A DNA stretch of 64,000 nt from Flavipsychrobacter sp. (lineage in GTDB: Bacteria; Bacteroidota; Bacteroidia; Chitinophagales; Chitinophagaceae), in assembly GCA_041392855.1 (NCBI GenBank), contig JAWKLD010000001.1, positions 315,501 through 379,500 of the forward strand, read 5' to 3'. The notes beneath the pieces are model-generated. The model saw only the letters and a list, made by a program, of their open reading frames with translations, was not told the origin of the DNA and did not search any database. Positions within the stretch are counted from its first letter, which is position 1. Each line of letters opens with the position of its first letter. A program made the translations under genes and the position numbers. Positions 16,352-25,800 of this stretch are shown here, piece after piece.

Positions 16352-18136
16352 TTACTGGTATTTACGTTTTGATTGTACTACTTGAATGTTGTAGCCGTTC
16401 TCATGTCCTGTGCCTTTATCTTGTTTCATGGCTACTTCTAAGAAAAGCCATTGCTTAGGGTTGGATACTTTGGGACCAAGAATTATCTTCTTAATAAATG
16501 GTTTTACGTTTTTATTTGAATTGAGATACACTTTTTTTGGTTCTGCTTCTCTGTCAATTATTAAACGGTCGTCCCCTTTAGTAGCAAATTGTATTACACG
16601 TACTTCATTCTCAAAAGCATAGTCAGCACTTTTGAAGAAAAATCTAACTTCTGATAGCAGATGATAGATGATTTTGTTTATCGCTTTGTTCTTGTTCGTT
16701 TCTTCTGTTTTGTCTTTTTGGTCAATTAGTTTCTCTAGATATTTTTTTAATTCGTCAACATAGCCTTGTAGTTCTTCGCTTTTGTTACATTCAAATTTTT
16801 TCTCCGAATTGTCACGTGTGTTATAGTATAATACTCTATACAAACATTGTGGAGGCATTATTTGTTTTTCTGGTTTATTGCCTGTAAAAATATCTGGGTT
16901 TATAGCGTCATTTTCCTTCCCTTCAAAAGGGTCGAAAAAATCTCTGGATAATACAATGCTACAGCCTGCTGCTTCATTTTTGTTAGTATCTTTTCCATAA
17001 GTACGCCACATTACAAGTTCGTCTTTATGGTCTTTTGCAGGCAGATAACTACCTATATAAATGTTGTCCTCCTCCTCTTTATTAGCATGTTCAAAACACT
17101 CTTTGATGTTCTCTCCCATGTAGTCTAATAAAACCATTCCTTCTTGAGGGTCATTCATGTATACGGCGTTATAAAATCTATGTCGACTTTTTTTGTTAGA
17201 TACTATTAGGTCAGCTACATTTAGTTTTGTATAATGAGCCACGAGATTGTCTTCAATAACCTCTTCGATATTGCCTGCAGCTATTTCCCTTATCTTATCT
17301 ACAACATCTTGTTTTACTTTTGCACATATTTGCATAATGATATTGCTATCAAATTCATCAACCATAGCGTCATCAAGTATTCTAACAAAAAATTGAATTC
17401 TTGTATTGCTAGTATCTCTCTCTACTGTTTCCTTTCTTAGGGCTTTTTCTTCATTAATTTTTTCAACTGCACTCTTTAGCCAGTGCTTTGCTCGTTCATA
17501 ATCAGCTTTTAGTTCTATGGCCTTATTGTAATCTTCTTTAGCTTTTCGGTATTCTTTTTTATAAAAAAAGCTAATTCCTCTATTAAGGTAATACAAAGGG
17601 TTTTTTTTGTCTAACTCAATAGCTTTTGTTTGGTCTTCAATAGCTTTCTTATAGTCTTTTTTATTACCCCAAGCATTTCCTCTGTTGCCATATGCCTCAG
17701 CCAGGTTAGGATTCAGCTCAATAGCTTTATTAAAGTCCTCAATACCTTTATCATACTCCCTCTTTTCATTCCAAGCAAATCCCCTATTACAATAAGAAGA
17801 AGCAAGACTCTTATCTAACTCAATAGCTTTATTGAAGCTCTCAATAGCCTTGTCATACTCTTCTTTTTCATTCCAAGCAAATCCACGGTTATCATAAGTA
17901 GACGAATTATTAGGATCTAGTTCAATCGCTTTGTTTAAATATTCAATCGCTTTATCATATTCTTTATTTTTGTTTTGAACAATACCCTTTTTATGGTATA
18001 ATTTTGCACTATTATGCTTTTCTAAAGTGGCGTCATCTAGCAGCTCAATAATATCATCATACTTCTTTTCTTCATAAAGTTGCTCAGTTAACTCAATCAA
18101 CTCCTCCGTACTCATATCATTTTTATCCTTCGCCAT
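16352..18136 (-). CDS. TPR repeat protein with a DUF2971 domain
   Basis: The 594-residue protein joins two parts. Residues 44-219 are five tetratricopeptide repeats of 34 residues, each close to YDKAIEDFNKAIELDP and alike even at the DNA level. A charged linker follows. Residues 298 to about 560 look like DUF2971: it opens with VAHYTKLNVADLI, then YMNDPQEGM, then VMWRTYGKD and GCSIVLS. DUF2971 has no settled function; it is often found in variable regions of genomes. No signal or membrane segment is seen, so the protein is probably cytoplasmic. It stands alone between palindromic repeats on one side and the structured segment on the other, which points to accessory DNA. Confidence 0.8.
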   Translation of the reverse strand: MAKDKNDMSTEELIELTEQLYEEKKYDDIIELLDDATLEKHNSAKLYHKKGIVQNKNKEYDKAIEYLNKAIELDPNNSSTYDNRGFAWNEKEEYDKAIESFNKAIELDKSLASSYCNRGFAWNEKREYDKGIEDFNKAIELNPNLAEAYGNRGNAWGNKKDYKKAIEDQTKAIELDKKNPLYYLNRGISFFYKKEYRKAKEDYNKAIELKADYERAKHWLKSAVEKINEEKALRKETVERDTSNTRIQFFVRILDDAMVDEFDSNIIMQICAKVKQDVVDKIREIAAGNIEEVIEDNLVAHYTKLNVADLIVSNKKSRHRFYNAVYMNDPQEGMVLLDYMGENIKECFEHANKEEEDNIYIGSYLPAKDHKDELVMWRTYGKDTNKNEAAGCSIVLSRDFFDPFEGKENDAINPDIFTGNKPEKQIMPPQCLYRVLYYNTRDNSEKKFECNKSEELQGYVDELKKYLEKLIDQKDKTEETNKNKAINKIIYHLLSEVRFFFKSADYAFENEVRVIQFATKGDDRLIIDREAEPKKVYLNSNKNVKPFIKKIILGPKVSNPKQWLFLEVAMKQDKGTGHENGYNIQVVQSKRKYQ

Positions 18137-18238
18137 AGGTGGGTGTATTTGTTCCTATAAAGTTGCCCATAAACCACTCCCCACGCAAGGGTGAAAACAC
18201 CCATTTTAAACCCACTCCCATATCACGGTACAATGCAC

Positions 18239-18246
18239 TATCTTTG
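18239..18246 (+). promoter_or_regulatory. Candidate -7 element for the structured leader
   Basis: TATCTTTG is an exact TAnnTTTG match. No -33 TTG is visible at 19-21 bases. If used, transcription would start near 18252 and run through the long hairpin into the 69-residue gene. Confidence 0.4.
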
Positions 18247-18283
18247 AGGGTAGAAAAATATTAAGGCGTTATTGCTTTAGTCT

Positions 18284-18388
18284 CGAACTGAAAACTGGTA
18301 ATTTTTAATGACACGAGATGAAGTAAGAACGCCCACGTTAAGCGTGGGCTCTCTTATTCGTGTCAAGGTATACCAGTACCCCAGTTCG
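18284..18388 (+). ncRNA. Candidate structured RNA or leader (long nested hairpin)
   Basis: Five stems nest in one 105-base element: CGAACTG (18284) with CAGTTCG (18382), ACTGGTA (18294) with TACCAGT (18371), TGACACG (18309) with CGTGTCA (18359), AGTAAGA (18322) with TCTTATT (18352, one G-U pair), and GCCCACG (18331) with CGTGGGC (18343), closed by loop TTAAG. Chance is an unlikely cause of so many nested matches. The 12-mer TGAAAACTGGTA in the 5' arm (18289-18300) recurs at the start of the next gene (18447-18458), so the 3' arm could pair with either. I could not match it to a known RNA class. Confidence 0.5.
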
Positions 18389-18445
18389 GTAAGTTGAGTT
18401 CCACGTTTTTTTGGTGGTACTCGTATTAGCGTCATTCATGAGAAT

Positions 18446-18655
18446 ATGAAAACTGGTACTTATATGGCAACCATCACCACCCGCTTTGCGGGTTTCGCAC
18501 ACGCAGCCGAGGAGCTGTCGGCCTACGGCAAAACATTAGAGGTCTTCATCATTGCCCTGCGCACGGGCGAGGTCATCCACCACACTCCCAAAGATGCAAA
18601 GGCATTTGAGCAATGGCTACAAGAGCACCGCATCCGCGATGTAGATAAGGGGTAA
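18446..18655 (+). CDS. Small protein after the structured leader
   Basis: The 69-residue product is not one I can name. It reads MATITTRFAGFAHAAEEL from the second methionine, then LEVFIIALRTGEVIHHTPKD and a helical end (AFEQWLQEHRI). This suggests a small alpha/beta cytoplasmic protein with no signal or membrane segment. Two starts are possible, ATG at 18446 and ATG at 18464. The first overlaps the 12-mer shared with the hairpin upstream, so the second may be the true one. The gene is richer in G and C than its surroundings, a possible sign of transfer. Confidence 0.55.
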   Translation: MKTGTYMATITTRFAGFAHAAEELSAYGKTLEVFIIALRTGEVIHHTPKDAKAFEQWLQEHRIRDVDKG

Positions 18656-18741
18656 GCATTGTAATTTTTTTTTGACAATGTCCTCACACATGGGGCAAAT
18701 GTATCGTTATGTATAGTTGAGTAAAGTAATAGTCAGTTTGC

Positions 18742-18835
18742 TTCAACGGGCGTCCTGGCGGGCTCTGGGTGATAAGATGAACATCTTAATTACACAAACA
18801 AACATATTGCGTAGAGCCCCCGGACAACTGTTGAA
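18742..18835 (+). ncRNA. Second candidate structured RNA
   Basis: The 317-base gap after the small gene has no ORF but a second ordered fold. Outer pairs are TTCAAC (18742) with GTTGAA (18830), GTCC (18752) with GGAC (18822), and GGGCTCT (18760) with AGAGCCC (18813). Inside is a hairpin TAAGATG-AA-CATCTTA (18773-18788) flanked by GTG/CAC. A small hairpin CATTGT/ACAATG around a T-run lies just before it, near 18657-18680. I see no exact promoter and cannot assign a class. It could be an sRNA or the leader of the next gene. Confidence 0.4.
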
Positions 18836-18972
18836 ATTTTATTGTGTCAAAAATGAATTTTAATCCCATTATAATATTTGAATGCCTTGCACGTTATCAG
18901 CATATAGAGCTACTTGGTAGTAGCAGTAAGCCCCACTGTGTGATTAGATAATCGTTTTATTAAAAGGTATTT

Positions 18973-20472
18973 ATGTTTCGTTCTGCTTATCCATGCAGTT
19001 TAGGGCTGTTGTTGTTTTTATTGTTTGTCACAAAGGCTAAGGCACAGCAATTTATTGGTCTCGGCAATCCCGTTACTTCTATTCAGCTACTGCCTTACAA
19101 TCCTGCTTATGTCAATAGTGCTGCTACGGGTATTGAGGTCAATATCATTTCAGGAAGTGTGTTGGTAGGCAACAATATGTATGGAGCCTCGCGAGGTTTG
19201 TTAGGGAAGTTGGCTAGAGAAGAAGATGTTGATGCGGTAGAGGGGGTAGACTATTTCAAAAAGAACAACAAACAAATAAAACGCTTGTGGACCAATGTAG
19301 ATGTAGTAGGGCCAAGTGTTTCTTTCATGGTGAAAAAGAAATATCAGGTCGGAGTCTTCACGCGTTTTAGAACTATAGTACGTGCAGGCGGTGTTACGAG
19401 CAGTACTTTTGATACACTCGTAAGCGTGAACCTTGACGGGGCGAGACATAGTCTTACTTATAACAACACAGGCGTTGCGGCACATGCCTTTAGTGAGTAT
19501 GGTGTCAGCATTGGTAAGAAGATAAAAGAGGAAGACCATTATCAATTATATGGTGGTGTGAGCTTAAAGTATCTTTCGGGGATGATGGCTATAGCGGTAA
19601 AAACACCAACGGCCACCTACGAGCGCCAGAGTGATTCTATTATTTATGCAAAGGGTACAGTCAACCTGTTCTTCACTCACGATGATCCTCAGGCTATTGC
19701 CAGTAATTTAGGAGCAGGCTCGGGATGGGGTATAGATATTGGCGCACGCTATGTGTATTACGACAAAACAGAAGCAGAGCTAGGCTGGGGGGAGAAAAGA
19801 AAATACAAATGGAGTGTTGCCGCATCTATAACTGACCTAGGGGGAATTACTTATAGAGGTGCAGATGGTAGCGGTAGTTACAATGTAAACATACAGAATA
19901 AGGGAGCCTCTGCTTTTGAATTTGAAGAATCGGAACAAAAGGTTTCCTTTTTCCTGAATGATGATTCTGTACGTACCGTCATTGCTAAAGAAAAGGATTA
20001 TGATAAAGCATTGATATCTCTGCCTACAGCATTTAGGCTGAGTGGAGATTATAATGTCACGGATAAGTTCAATGTAAGTTTCAATTCGTTGATCAATCTT
20101 ACTTCCAATAAATCGGATCTGTATCGCCCTGCCTATGTGGGTTATGCCAACATTACACCTCGATACGATCTGTCATCATGGTTGCGTGTGGGTATGCCCG
20201 TAACATTCACCCGACTAAGAAGTGTGGATGTAGGCACGGTCATCTATGCAGGTCCATTGTTCGTAGGGTCTACTACGGCTATTACTTCCGGTATTATCAA
20301 CAAGAGCGTCAGCAATGTAGATGCCTATGCAGGGTTGGCGTTAAAGCTTTATCCAAGAGTGCGTGAGCCCAAGCAGGCAAAGTCTAAGACTAGGTATTAT
20401 AGATCTTCTAAAGGACTGTTTAAACGCAGAGGTGCAAGCGATGTAGCCTGCCCGCCCAATAGTAAATGGTAG
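18973..20472 (+). CDS. DUF5723-like outer membrane protein
   Basis: The 499-residue protein has a signal peptide (cleavage likely after residue 24, TKAKA-QQ). A conserved-looking mature start follows with LLPYNPAYVNSA and IEVNIISGSVLVGNN. After that come many amphipathic strands, with VSFMVKKKYQVGVFTRFRT, HAFSEYGVSIGKKI and GWGIDIGARYVYYD, as expected for a large beta barrel. The order and length fit DUF5723 proteins of Bacteroidota, which sit in the outer membrane and have no known function. The C-terminus is basic and not a classic barrel end, with CPPNSKW last. Confidence 0.65.
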   Translation: MFRSAYPCSLGLLLFLLFVTKAKAQQFIGLGNPVTSIQLLPYNPAYVNSAATGIEVNIISGSVLVGNNMYGASRGLLGKLAREEDVDAVEGVDYFKKNNKQIKRLWTNVDVVGPSVSFMVKKKYQVGVFTRFRTIVRAGGVTSSTFDTLVSVNLDGARHSLTYNNTGVAAHAFSEYGVSIGKKIKEEDHYQLYGGVSLKYLSGMMAIAVKTPTATYERQSDSIIYAKGTVNLFFTHDDPQAIASNLGAGSGWGIDIGARYVYYDKTEAELGWGEKRKYKWSVAASITDLGGITYRGADGSGSYNVNIQNKGASAFEFEESEQKVSFFLNDDSVRTVIAKEKDYDKALISLPTAFRLSGDYNVTDKFNVSFNSLINLTSNKSDLYRPAYVGYANITPRYDLSSWLRVGMPVTFTRLRSVDVGTVIYAGPLFVGSTTAITSGIINKSVSNVDAYAGLALKLYPRVREPKQAKSKTRYYRSSKGLFKRRGASDVACPPNSKW

Positions 20473-20583
20473 TGTCTTTATTTAAGGATAAGAACTCTAG
20501 TATTGACTATACGATTACATTTCTATTACAGTAGTTATTAGTATTGGCATGTTATTTGGTTTGTGTAAAGAAACTTATTGCCT

Positions 20584-21270
20584 ATGTTAACACGCGCCTT
20601 ATTATTGAGTTTACTTTCTCTTATTCAATTGCAAGTTTTTGCTCAAGAAGAAAAAAGCAAATCAACACCACAAGCCAGTAAGTATACATTGAAGGCAACT
20701 CTTTCTGATTTGCTATGGTCGAACACGGGAATACTTCCTATAGGTTTAGAAACTAAGGTGCATGATAAGATAGGGGTTACTGTAGAGGCAGGCATACCGT
20801 TGTTTTATAAGTTGCCAATTTTTAGAACTGAATATGCAAAGACCATTAAGTCTGATATGCGTTTTGGGCTAGATGTACGTTACTACTTTTATCAAGGTCC
20901 TCGTCATTGGGGCTATGTAGGTGTAGATGGCAACTATAGAAGGCAAAATTATCGTTATGAAAATGGTGGAGATTTTTATGGACCCTCAGGAGGGAAGACT
21001 TACTTCTCTTCTGCAGATGTTTTGAAACAGGTGTATACTTTTAACATCATATTTGGTGCACAAGTAGCTATGGGTAGCCGTTTCTTTTGGACTTTTCAAA
21101 CGGGTCTAGGTGGTAAGGCGGTTAATCAGGTCTTTTATAATTTAGAGAATAAAGTTAACAATATTTATTTGGATAGGTTGACATTACCTATAGGTAGTGG
21201 AGAGGACGGTATGGAGCAAGATCTCTTTTTTAATCTTCCATGGGCTATTAGATTGTGTTATAGTTTATAA
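20584..21270 (+). CDS. Outer membrane beta-barrel protein, tandem paralog 1
   Basis: The protein has 228 residues from the ATG at 20584 (a TTG two codons upstream is less likely). The signal peptide MLTRALLLSLLSLIQLQVFAQ precedes a small barrel with TLKATLSDLLWSNTGILPIGLE, RFGLDVRYYFY and the terminal strand LPWAIRLCYSL. The next gene is its paralog: both share the signal peptide core, KATLSDL, the ILPI block, the SADVFKQVY-type block and the ending AIRLCY-x-L. Their upstream regions are alike too (20521-20590 and 21361-21430, exactly 840 bases apart). The pair arose by tandem duplication. Function unknown. Confidence 0.7.
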   Translation: MLTRALLLSLLSLIQLQVFAQEEKSKSTPQASKYTLKATLSDLLWSNTGILPIGLETKVHDKIGVTVEAGIPLFYKLPIFRTEYAKTIKSDMRFGLDVRYYFYQGPRHWGYVGVDGNYRRQNYRYENGGDFYGPSGGKTYFSSADVLKQVYTFNIIFGAQVAMGSRFFWTFQTGLGGKAVNQVFYNLENKVNNIYLDRLTLPIGSGEDGMEQDLFFNLPWAIRLCYSL

Positions 21271-21360
21271 AGGAGTGTGATTGAAAATTGTTTGATGTCT
21301 AATTATGAGATTATGAGAAAAGTGAGCGTCTAGTATCACTTAAAAGAAATACTATTACAG

Positions 21361-21430
21361 TTCTATTACAGAAGTCGTTAGCATTGGCATATTATTTGGT
21401 TTGTTTAAAGAAACTTATTGCCTATGTTAG
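21361..21430 (+). repeat. Duplicated upstream region of the tandem paralogs
   Basis: This segment matches 20521-20590 with few changes (for example TTATTTGGTTTGT followed by AAAGAAACTTATTGCCTATG in both). The offset is 840 bases. It marks one edge of the duplicated unit and keeps the promoter region of both copies. Confidence 0.85.
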
Positions 21431-22140
21431 CCCGCACCTTATTACTAAGTTTACTTCTTTTTATTCAATTACAAGGCATTGCTCAAGAAGAACGTGAAGG
21501 TAGTATTATAAGACCTCAAGCAAGGAGGCTAACGATCAAAGCAACATTATCAGACCTGGTATGGGCAGCAGATGGAATATTGCCTATAGCTATTGAGTAT
21601 AAGCCCTATGCACGGGTTGGTATTACAGGAGAGGTAGGCATCCCATTGTTTTATACTATAAGTGATGAGGGAAACTATAAAGGGAAAACTATAAAAAACG
21701 ATATAAGGGTAGCCGCAGATTTAAGGTCTTATTTTTACCGAGGTAACCCCCAAGGTAAAATCTATTTACAAAATTATGTAGGCTTCCATGCATCTTACAG
21801 AGCACAAAACTATTCATTACCAAACGGTGCTAGTGTAATTGTTGGTGATGGTAGCGAAAAATGGATTGACAGTGGGGATGTATTTAAACAAGTATATAAA
21901 GCCAATATTATAATAGGGGTACAAATTCCCTTTTCTAGACGTTTATTCATGAGCCTGCAAGGGGGCTTGGGTATTAAAAATGTACGCCAAGATTTTAAAA
22001 ATGAAGGGATATTATCCAGAGCCTCAACTCATACTCAAAAGTTTTTTACACCTATTAGGAATAATGAGGATAAGATATATAACAGTAGCGTGTTCTTTCT
22101 TAATCTTCCCGTAGCTATAAGGTTGTGTTATGCCTTATAA
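21424..22140 (+). CDS. Outer membrane beta-barrel protein, tandem paralog 2
   Basis: The protein has 238 residues from the ATG at 21424. The signal peptide MLARTLLLSLLLFIQLQGIAQ is nearly the same as in paralog 1. The barrel opens with TIKATLSDLVWAADGILPIAIE and ends LPVAIRLCYAL. The middle is more diverged, with longer loops (GEVGIPLFYTI, QNYSLPNGASV), so the two copies have been changing at the extracellular side. It probably has its own promoter, since the duplicated segment includes the 60 bases before the start. Confidence 0.7.
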   Translation: MLARTLLLSLLLFIQLQGIAQEEREGSIIRPQARRLTIKATLSDLVWAADGILPIAIEYKPYARVGITGEVGIPLFYTISDEGNYKGKTIKNDIRVAADLRSYFYRGNPQGKIYLQNYVGFHASYRAQNYSLPNGASVIVGDGSEKWIDSGDVFKQVYKANIIIGVQIPFSRRLFMSLQGGLGIKNVRQDFKNEGILSRASTHTQKFFTPIRNNEDKIYNSSVFFLNLPVAIRLCYAL

Positions 22141-22149
22141 TAATTGGTA

Positions 22150-22177
22150 TGAAAAATAGCCCTGCAATACAGGGCTA
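22150..22177 (-). terminator. Terminator of the cysteine-rich secreted protein gene
   Basis: An 8-bp stem TAGCCCTG/CAGGGCTA with loop CAATA is followed on the minus strand by five U's. It lies 26 bases past the stop of the minus-strand gene. Confidence 0.8.
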
Positions 22178-22202
22178 TAAAAAGACGGTTACTTGTTGTG
22201 TG

Positions 22203-22679
22203 CTAGTTGATGGTCAAGTCGCAGTCTCCATTTGGGTGGAAAACAGCAGATACGTTCAACACAGGACACCCACCATTACAAGTTGCATCTACATTTACGC
22301 AACCAGAAGTAAGTAGAGGTAGGGCACAGTTTCCTTTACTCATTTGTATATGTGTGCCAGTACAGCCACCTCCGGGAGCTTGGGGCGAGCAGAAGCCTGC
22401 TTGTCCTACCAAACCATATTCCCAGCTATAGCCTGCAGGTATAGCAGCACCTCCATTTTGTGCAGGATATAGAATAGCAGCATCGTGGGTCACTATTGTG
22501 TTTCCGGGAACAAGTGGAGATGTTGGCGTTACAGCTTGTTGAGCGCCACAAGCAGCATCTCTACAATGAAAATCTACATAAACGCTACAGGGTGTTTGGT
22601 TGTCAATTTTAAGAATTTGAGATTGTGCGCTAAAAGAGGCAAGTATGCCTACGGCAAGAGAAAAGAATAACTTTTTCAT
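22203..22679 (-). CDS. Cysteine-rich secreted protein
   Basis: I do not recognise the family. The 158-residue product has a signal peptide (MKKLFFSLAVGILASFSAQS) and a mature part with about ten cysteines: PCSVYVDFHCRDAAC, GFC, GGGC, GNC, SGC, ATC, GGC and GDC. An even number of cysteines in a small exported protein suggests a disulfide-stabilised fold. Gly-, Pro- and Ala-rich loops (PGNTIVTH, AQNGGAAIPAG) separate beta strands (ILKIDNQTPCSVYVDF, NVSAVF, DCDLTI). The frame is that of a single gene with its own terminator, convergent to the second paralog. Confidence 0.7.
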   Translation of the reverse strand: MKKLFFSLAVGILASFSAQSQILKIDNQTPCSVYVDFHCRDAACGAQQAVTPTSPLVPGNTIVTHDAAILYPAQNGGAAIPAGYSWEYGLVGQAGFCSPQAPGGGCTGTHIQMSKGNCALPLLTSGCVNVDATCNGGCPVLNVSAVFHPNGDCDLTIN

Positions 22680-22889
22680 GTGTGATTGGTTTAGATTAAA
22701 GAATAAATAAATATAATATTTTTATTCTTTATGAGCTAATCGTGCATTATAGTTAATACAAGGGTAATGTAAGGAAGCGCTATGCCATTCTATAATATCC
22801 TTCCTTCTCCACCTTTTGTGGATAACTGCAAGGTTCAAGACTTATCGTTTTTCGTTATTTTGTGAGACACGCGATAGGCTAGTGCTTTT

Positions 22890-25800
22890 ATGAAATTCTC
22901 ACATCTACATAACCATACGCAGTTTTCTTTGCTCGACGGAGCATCGGCTATTCCCAAGCTTTTTGATAAAGCAATGGCAGACGATATGCCCGCTATGGCA
23001 ATGACCGATCATGGTAATATGTTCGGTGCATTCCAGTTTGTAGCACAAGCTTGGAAGAACACCAAAGTAGTGGGTAAAGATGAGCATGGTAATGACATTA
23101 AAGAACCCGTAGTAAAGCCTATTGTTGGTTGTGAGTTTTATTTGGTAGAAGACAGGCACAAGCGTCAGTTTAGCCGTGGGGAGAAAGATGTGCGTTATCA
23201 CCAACTACTCTTAGCAAAAAATGAGGTGGGGTATAGAAACTTGGTGAAGCTATGTTCGCTGGGTTATATGGAGGGGCTTTATGGTAAATATCCCCGTGTA
23301 GATAAGGAATTAATATTACAGTATCATGAAGGGCTTATAGCTACTACTTGCTGTTTGGCAGCTGAGGTGCCACGTACTATTTTGAGAGAAGGGGAAGAGG
23401 AAGCGGAAAAGGTATTTAAATGGTGGCTAGACCTATTTGGTGACGACTACTATGTAGAGCTGCAACGACACGAGATACCAGACCAGATAAAGGCAAATGA
23501 AGTGTTGGTCAAGTTTGCCAGAAAATACAATGTGCCTATCATAGCGTCTAACGATAGCCACTATGTAGACCAAACAGATGCCAACGCGCACGATATACTA
23601 TTGTGCATCAACACAGCAGAGAAGCAAAGCACGCCAAAGATGAAAGACTTTGACGATAGCGGCGTGAAGAATAAGGATGCTCGTTTTGCTTTTTATAACG
23701 ATCAGTTTTATTTCAAGAAGACAGCAGAGATGTCTGCGCTTTTTGGCGACCTGCCAGAAGCTATAGGCAATACGCAAATGATAGTGGATAAGGTAAAACC
23801 TTTGAAGCTGGAGCGAGATATATTACTGCCTAACTTCGTAGTACCCAAAGAATTCAACGAAGATCAAGATGCTTATCTAGAGCATCTTACTTGGACGGGT
23901 GCAAAAGAACGATATAAAGAAATAACCCCTGAGATAGAGGAACGACTCAACTTTGAGTTGTTTACCATACGTACTATGGGTTTTGCGGGTTACTTCCTCA
24001 TTGTAGGTGACTTCATACAAGCGGGTAGAGATCTTGGTGTATTGGTAGGACCGGGTAGAGGTAGTGCTGCGGGTAGTGCAGTAGCCTATTGTATAGGTAT
24101 TACCAATATTGACCCTATAAAGTATAACCTACTATTTGAGCGTTTCCTGAATCCGGAGCGTAAGAGCATGCCCGATATAGATACGGACTTTGATGATGCG
24201 GGTAGGCAGCGTGTAATAGATTACGTAGTAGATAAGTATGGTAAAAATCAAGTAGCCCACATTGTTACCTATGGTACTATGGCTGCTAAAATGAGTATAA
24301 AGGATGTAGCCCGCGTGCTGGATCTGCCATTGCAAGACAGTAATGCCTTGGCAAAGCTAGTGCCTGACCGTCCCGGTATCTCTTTAAAACGATTGCTGAA
24401 TGCACCTATTGATGGTGATGGTAGCTTGAAAAGTAAAGAAGGGCTTGGTAGTGAAGAGCTGGAAGGAGTAACTAAGCTACGAGAGATACATACAACGCCT
24501 AATAACCTTCATGGTGATGTGCTACGTGAGGCGGAAAAGCTAGAAGGCTCGGTAAGAAATACGGGTATACATGCTGCGGGTATCATCATTGCCCCTAAAG
24601 ATCTAACGGACTTAATACCTGTTGCAGCGAATAAGGATGTAGAACTACTTATCACTCAGTTTGACGGTAGTATCATTGAAGATGCCGGTGTTATTAAGAT
24701 GGACTTTTTAGGATTAAAAACCCTAACCATCATTAAAGATGCATTGGCGCTTATTAAGCGTAACTATGATATAGATATTGATGTAGATACATTACCTCTT
24801 GATGATGAAAAGACTTTTGAGCTTTACCAAAGAGGGGAGACCAACGCAACTTTCCAGTTTGAAAGTGCGGGTATGCAGAAGTATCTGCGAGAACTAAAAC
24901 CCGATAAGTTTGATGACCTTATTGCGATGAACGCCCTGTATCGTCCGGGACCTTTAGAATACATCCCTAACTTCATCAGGCGTAAGCATGGTGAGGAGGA
25001 GATCACCTACGATCTTCCTGAAATGGAAGAGTACCTCGAAGATACCTATGGTATTACTGTATATCAGGAGCAGGTGATGTTGCTCTCGCAAAAGTTGGCA
25101 GGCTTTAGTAAAGGTGATGCCGACGTCTTGCGTAAGGCAATGGGTAAGAAGAAGAAAGATGTACTGGATAAAATGAAGATCCAGTTTGTAGAAGGAGCAA
25201 CAAAGAAAGGACACCCTGAAGATAAACTCAATAAAGTATGGACCGACTGGGAGGCTTTTGCACAATATGCCTTCAATAAGTCTCACTCTACCTGTTATGC
25301 TTATGTAGCTTATCATACTGCCTACCTTAAGGCACATTACCCAGCAGAGTTTATGGCTGCGGTACTCAACAACCAGAACAATATTGATAAGATAAAGTTC
25401 TACATGGAAGAGTGCCAGCGCATGGGCTTGCAGGTACTAGGTCCTGATGTGAATGAGAGTTTGAAAGGGTTCTCTGTTAGTCAGGAGAGTGTTATTCGTT
25501 TTGGGATGAATGCGATAAAAGGAGTGGGTGAAGCAGCGGTGGAAGACATTATTAAAGAGCGTGAGGAGAATGGCAAGTTCAGTACACCTTTCGATCTGGT
25601 GTCAAGGGTCAACCAAAGAACTGTTAATAAAAAATCGCTTGAAAATCTAGTTTTGGCAGGAGCATTAGACTGTTTTGAATCGTTCCATAGAGCACAATAT
25701 TTTTATGCGCCTGCTACCGATCCTGTAACAGGCTTGGAGCGGATGGTGAAGTTTGGTAATCAGTTTCAGGCCAATAGTTCTATGGCAGCTAATAGTCTTT

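Noticed and set aside
18284..18388. Integron attC site, SRP RNA or 6S RNA as an explanation for the long hairpin
   Set aside because: The R' core GTTRRRY of attC is absent at the ends and no integrase is near. The SRP RNA tip motif is absent. 6S RNA needs a large central bubble and is longer.
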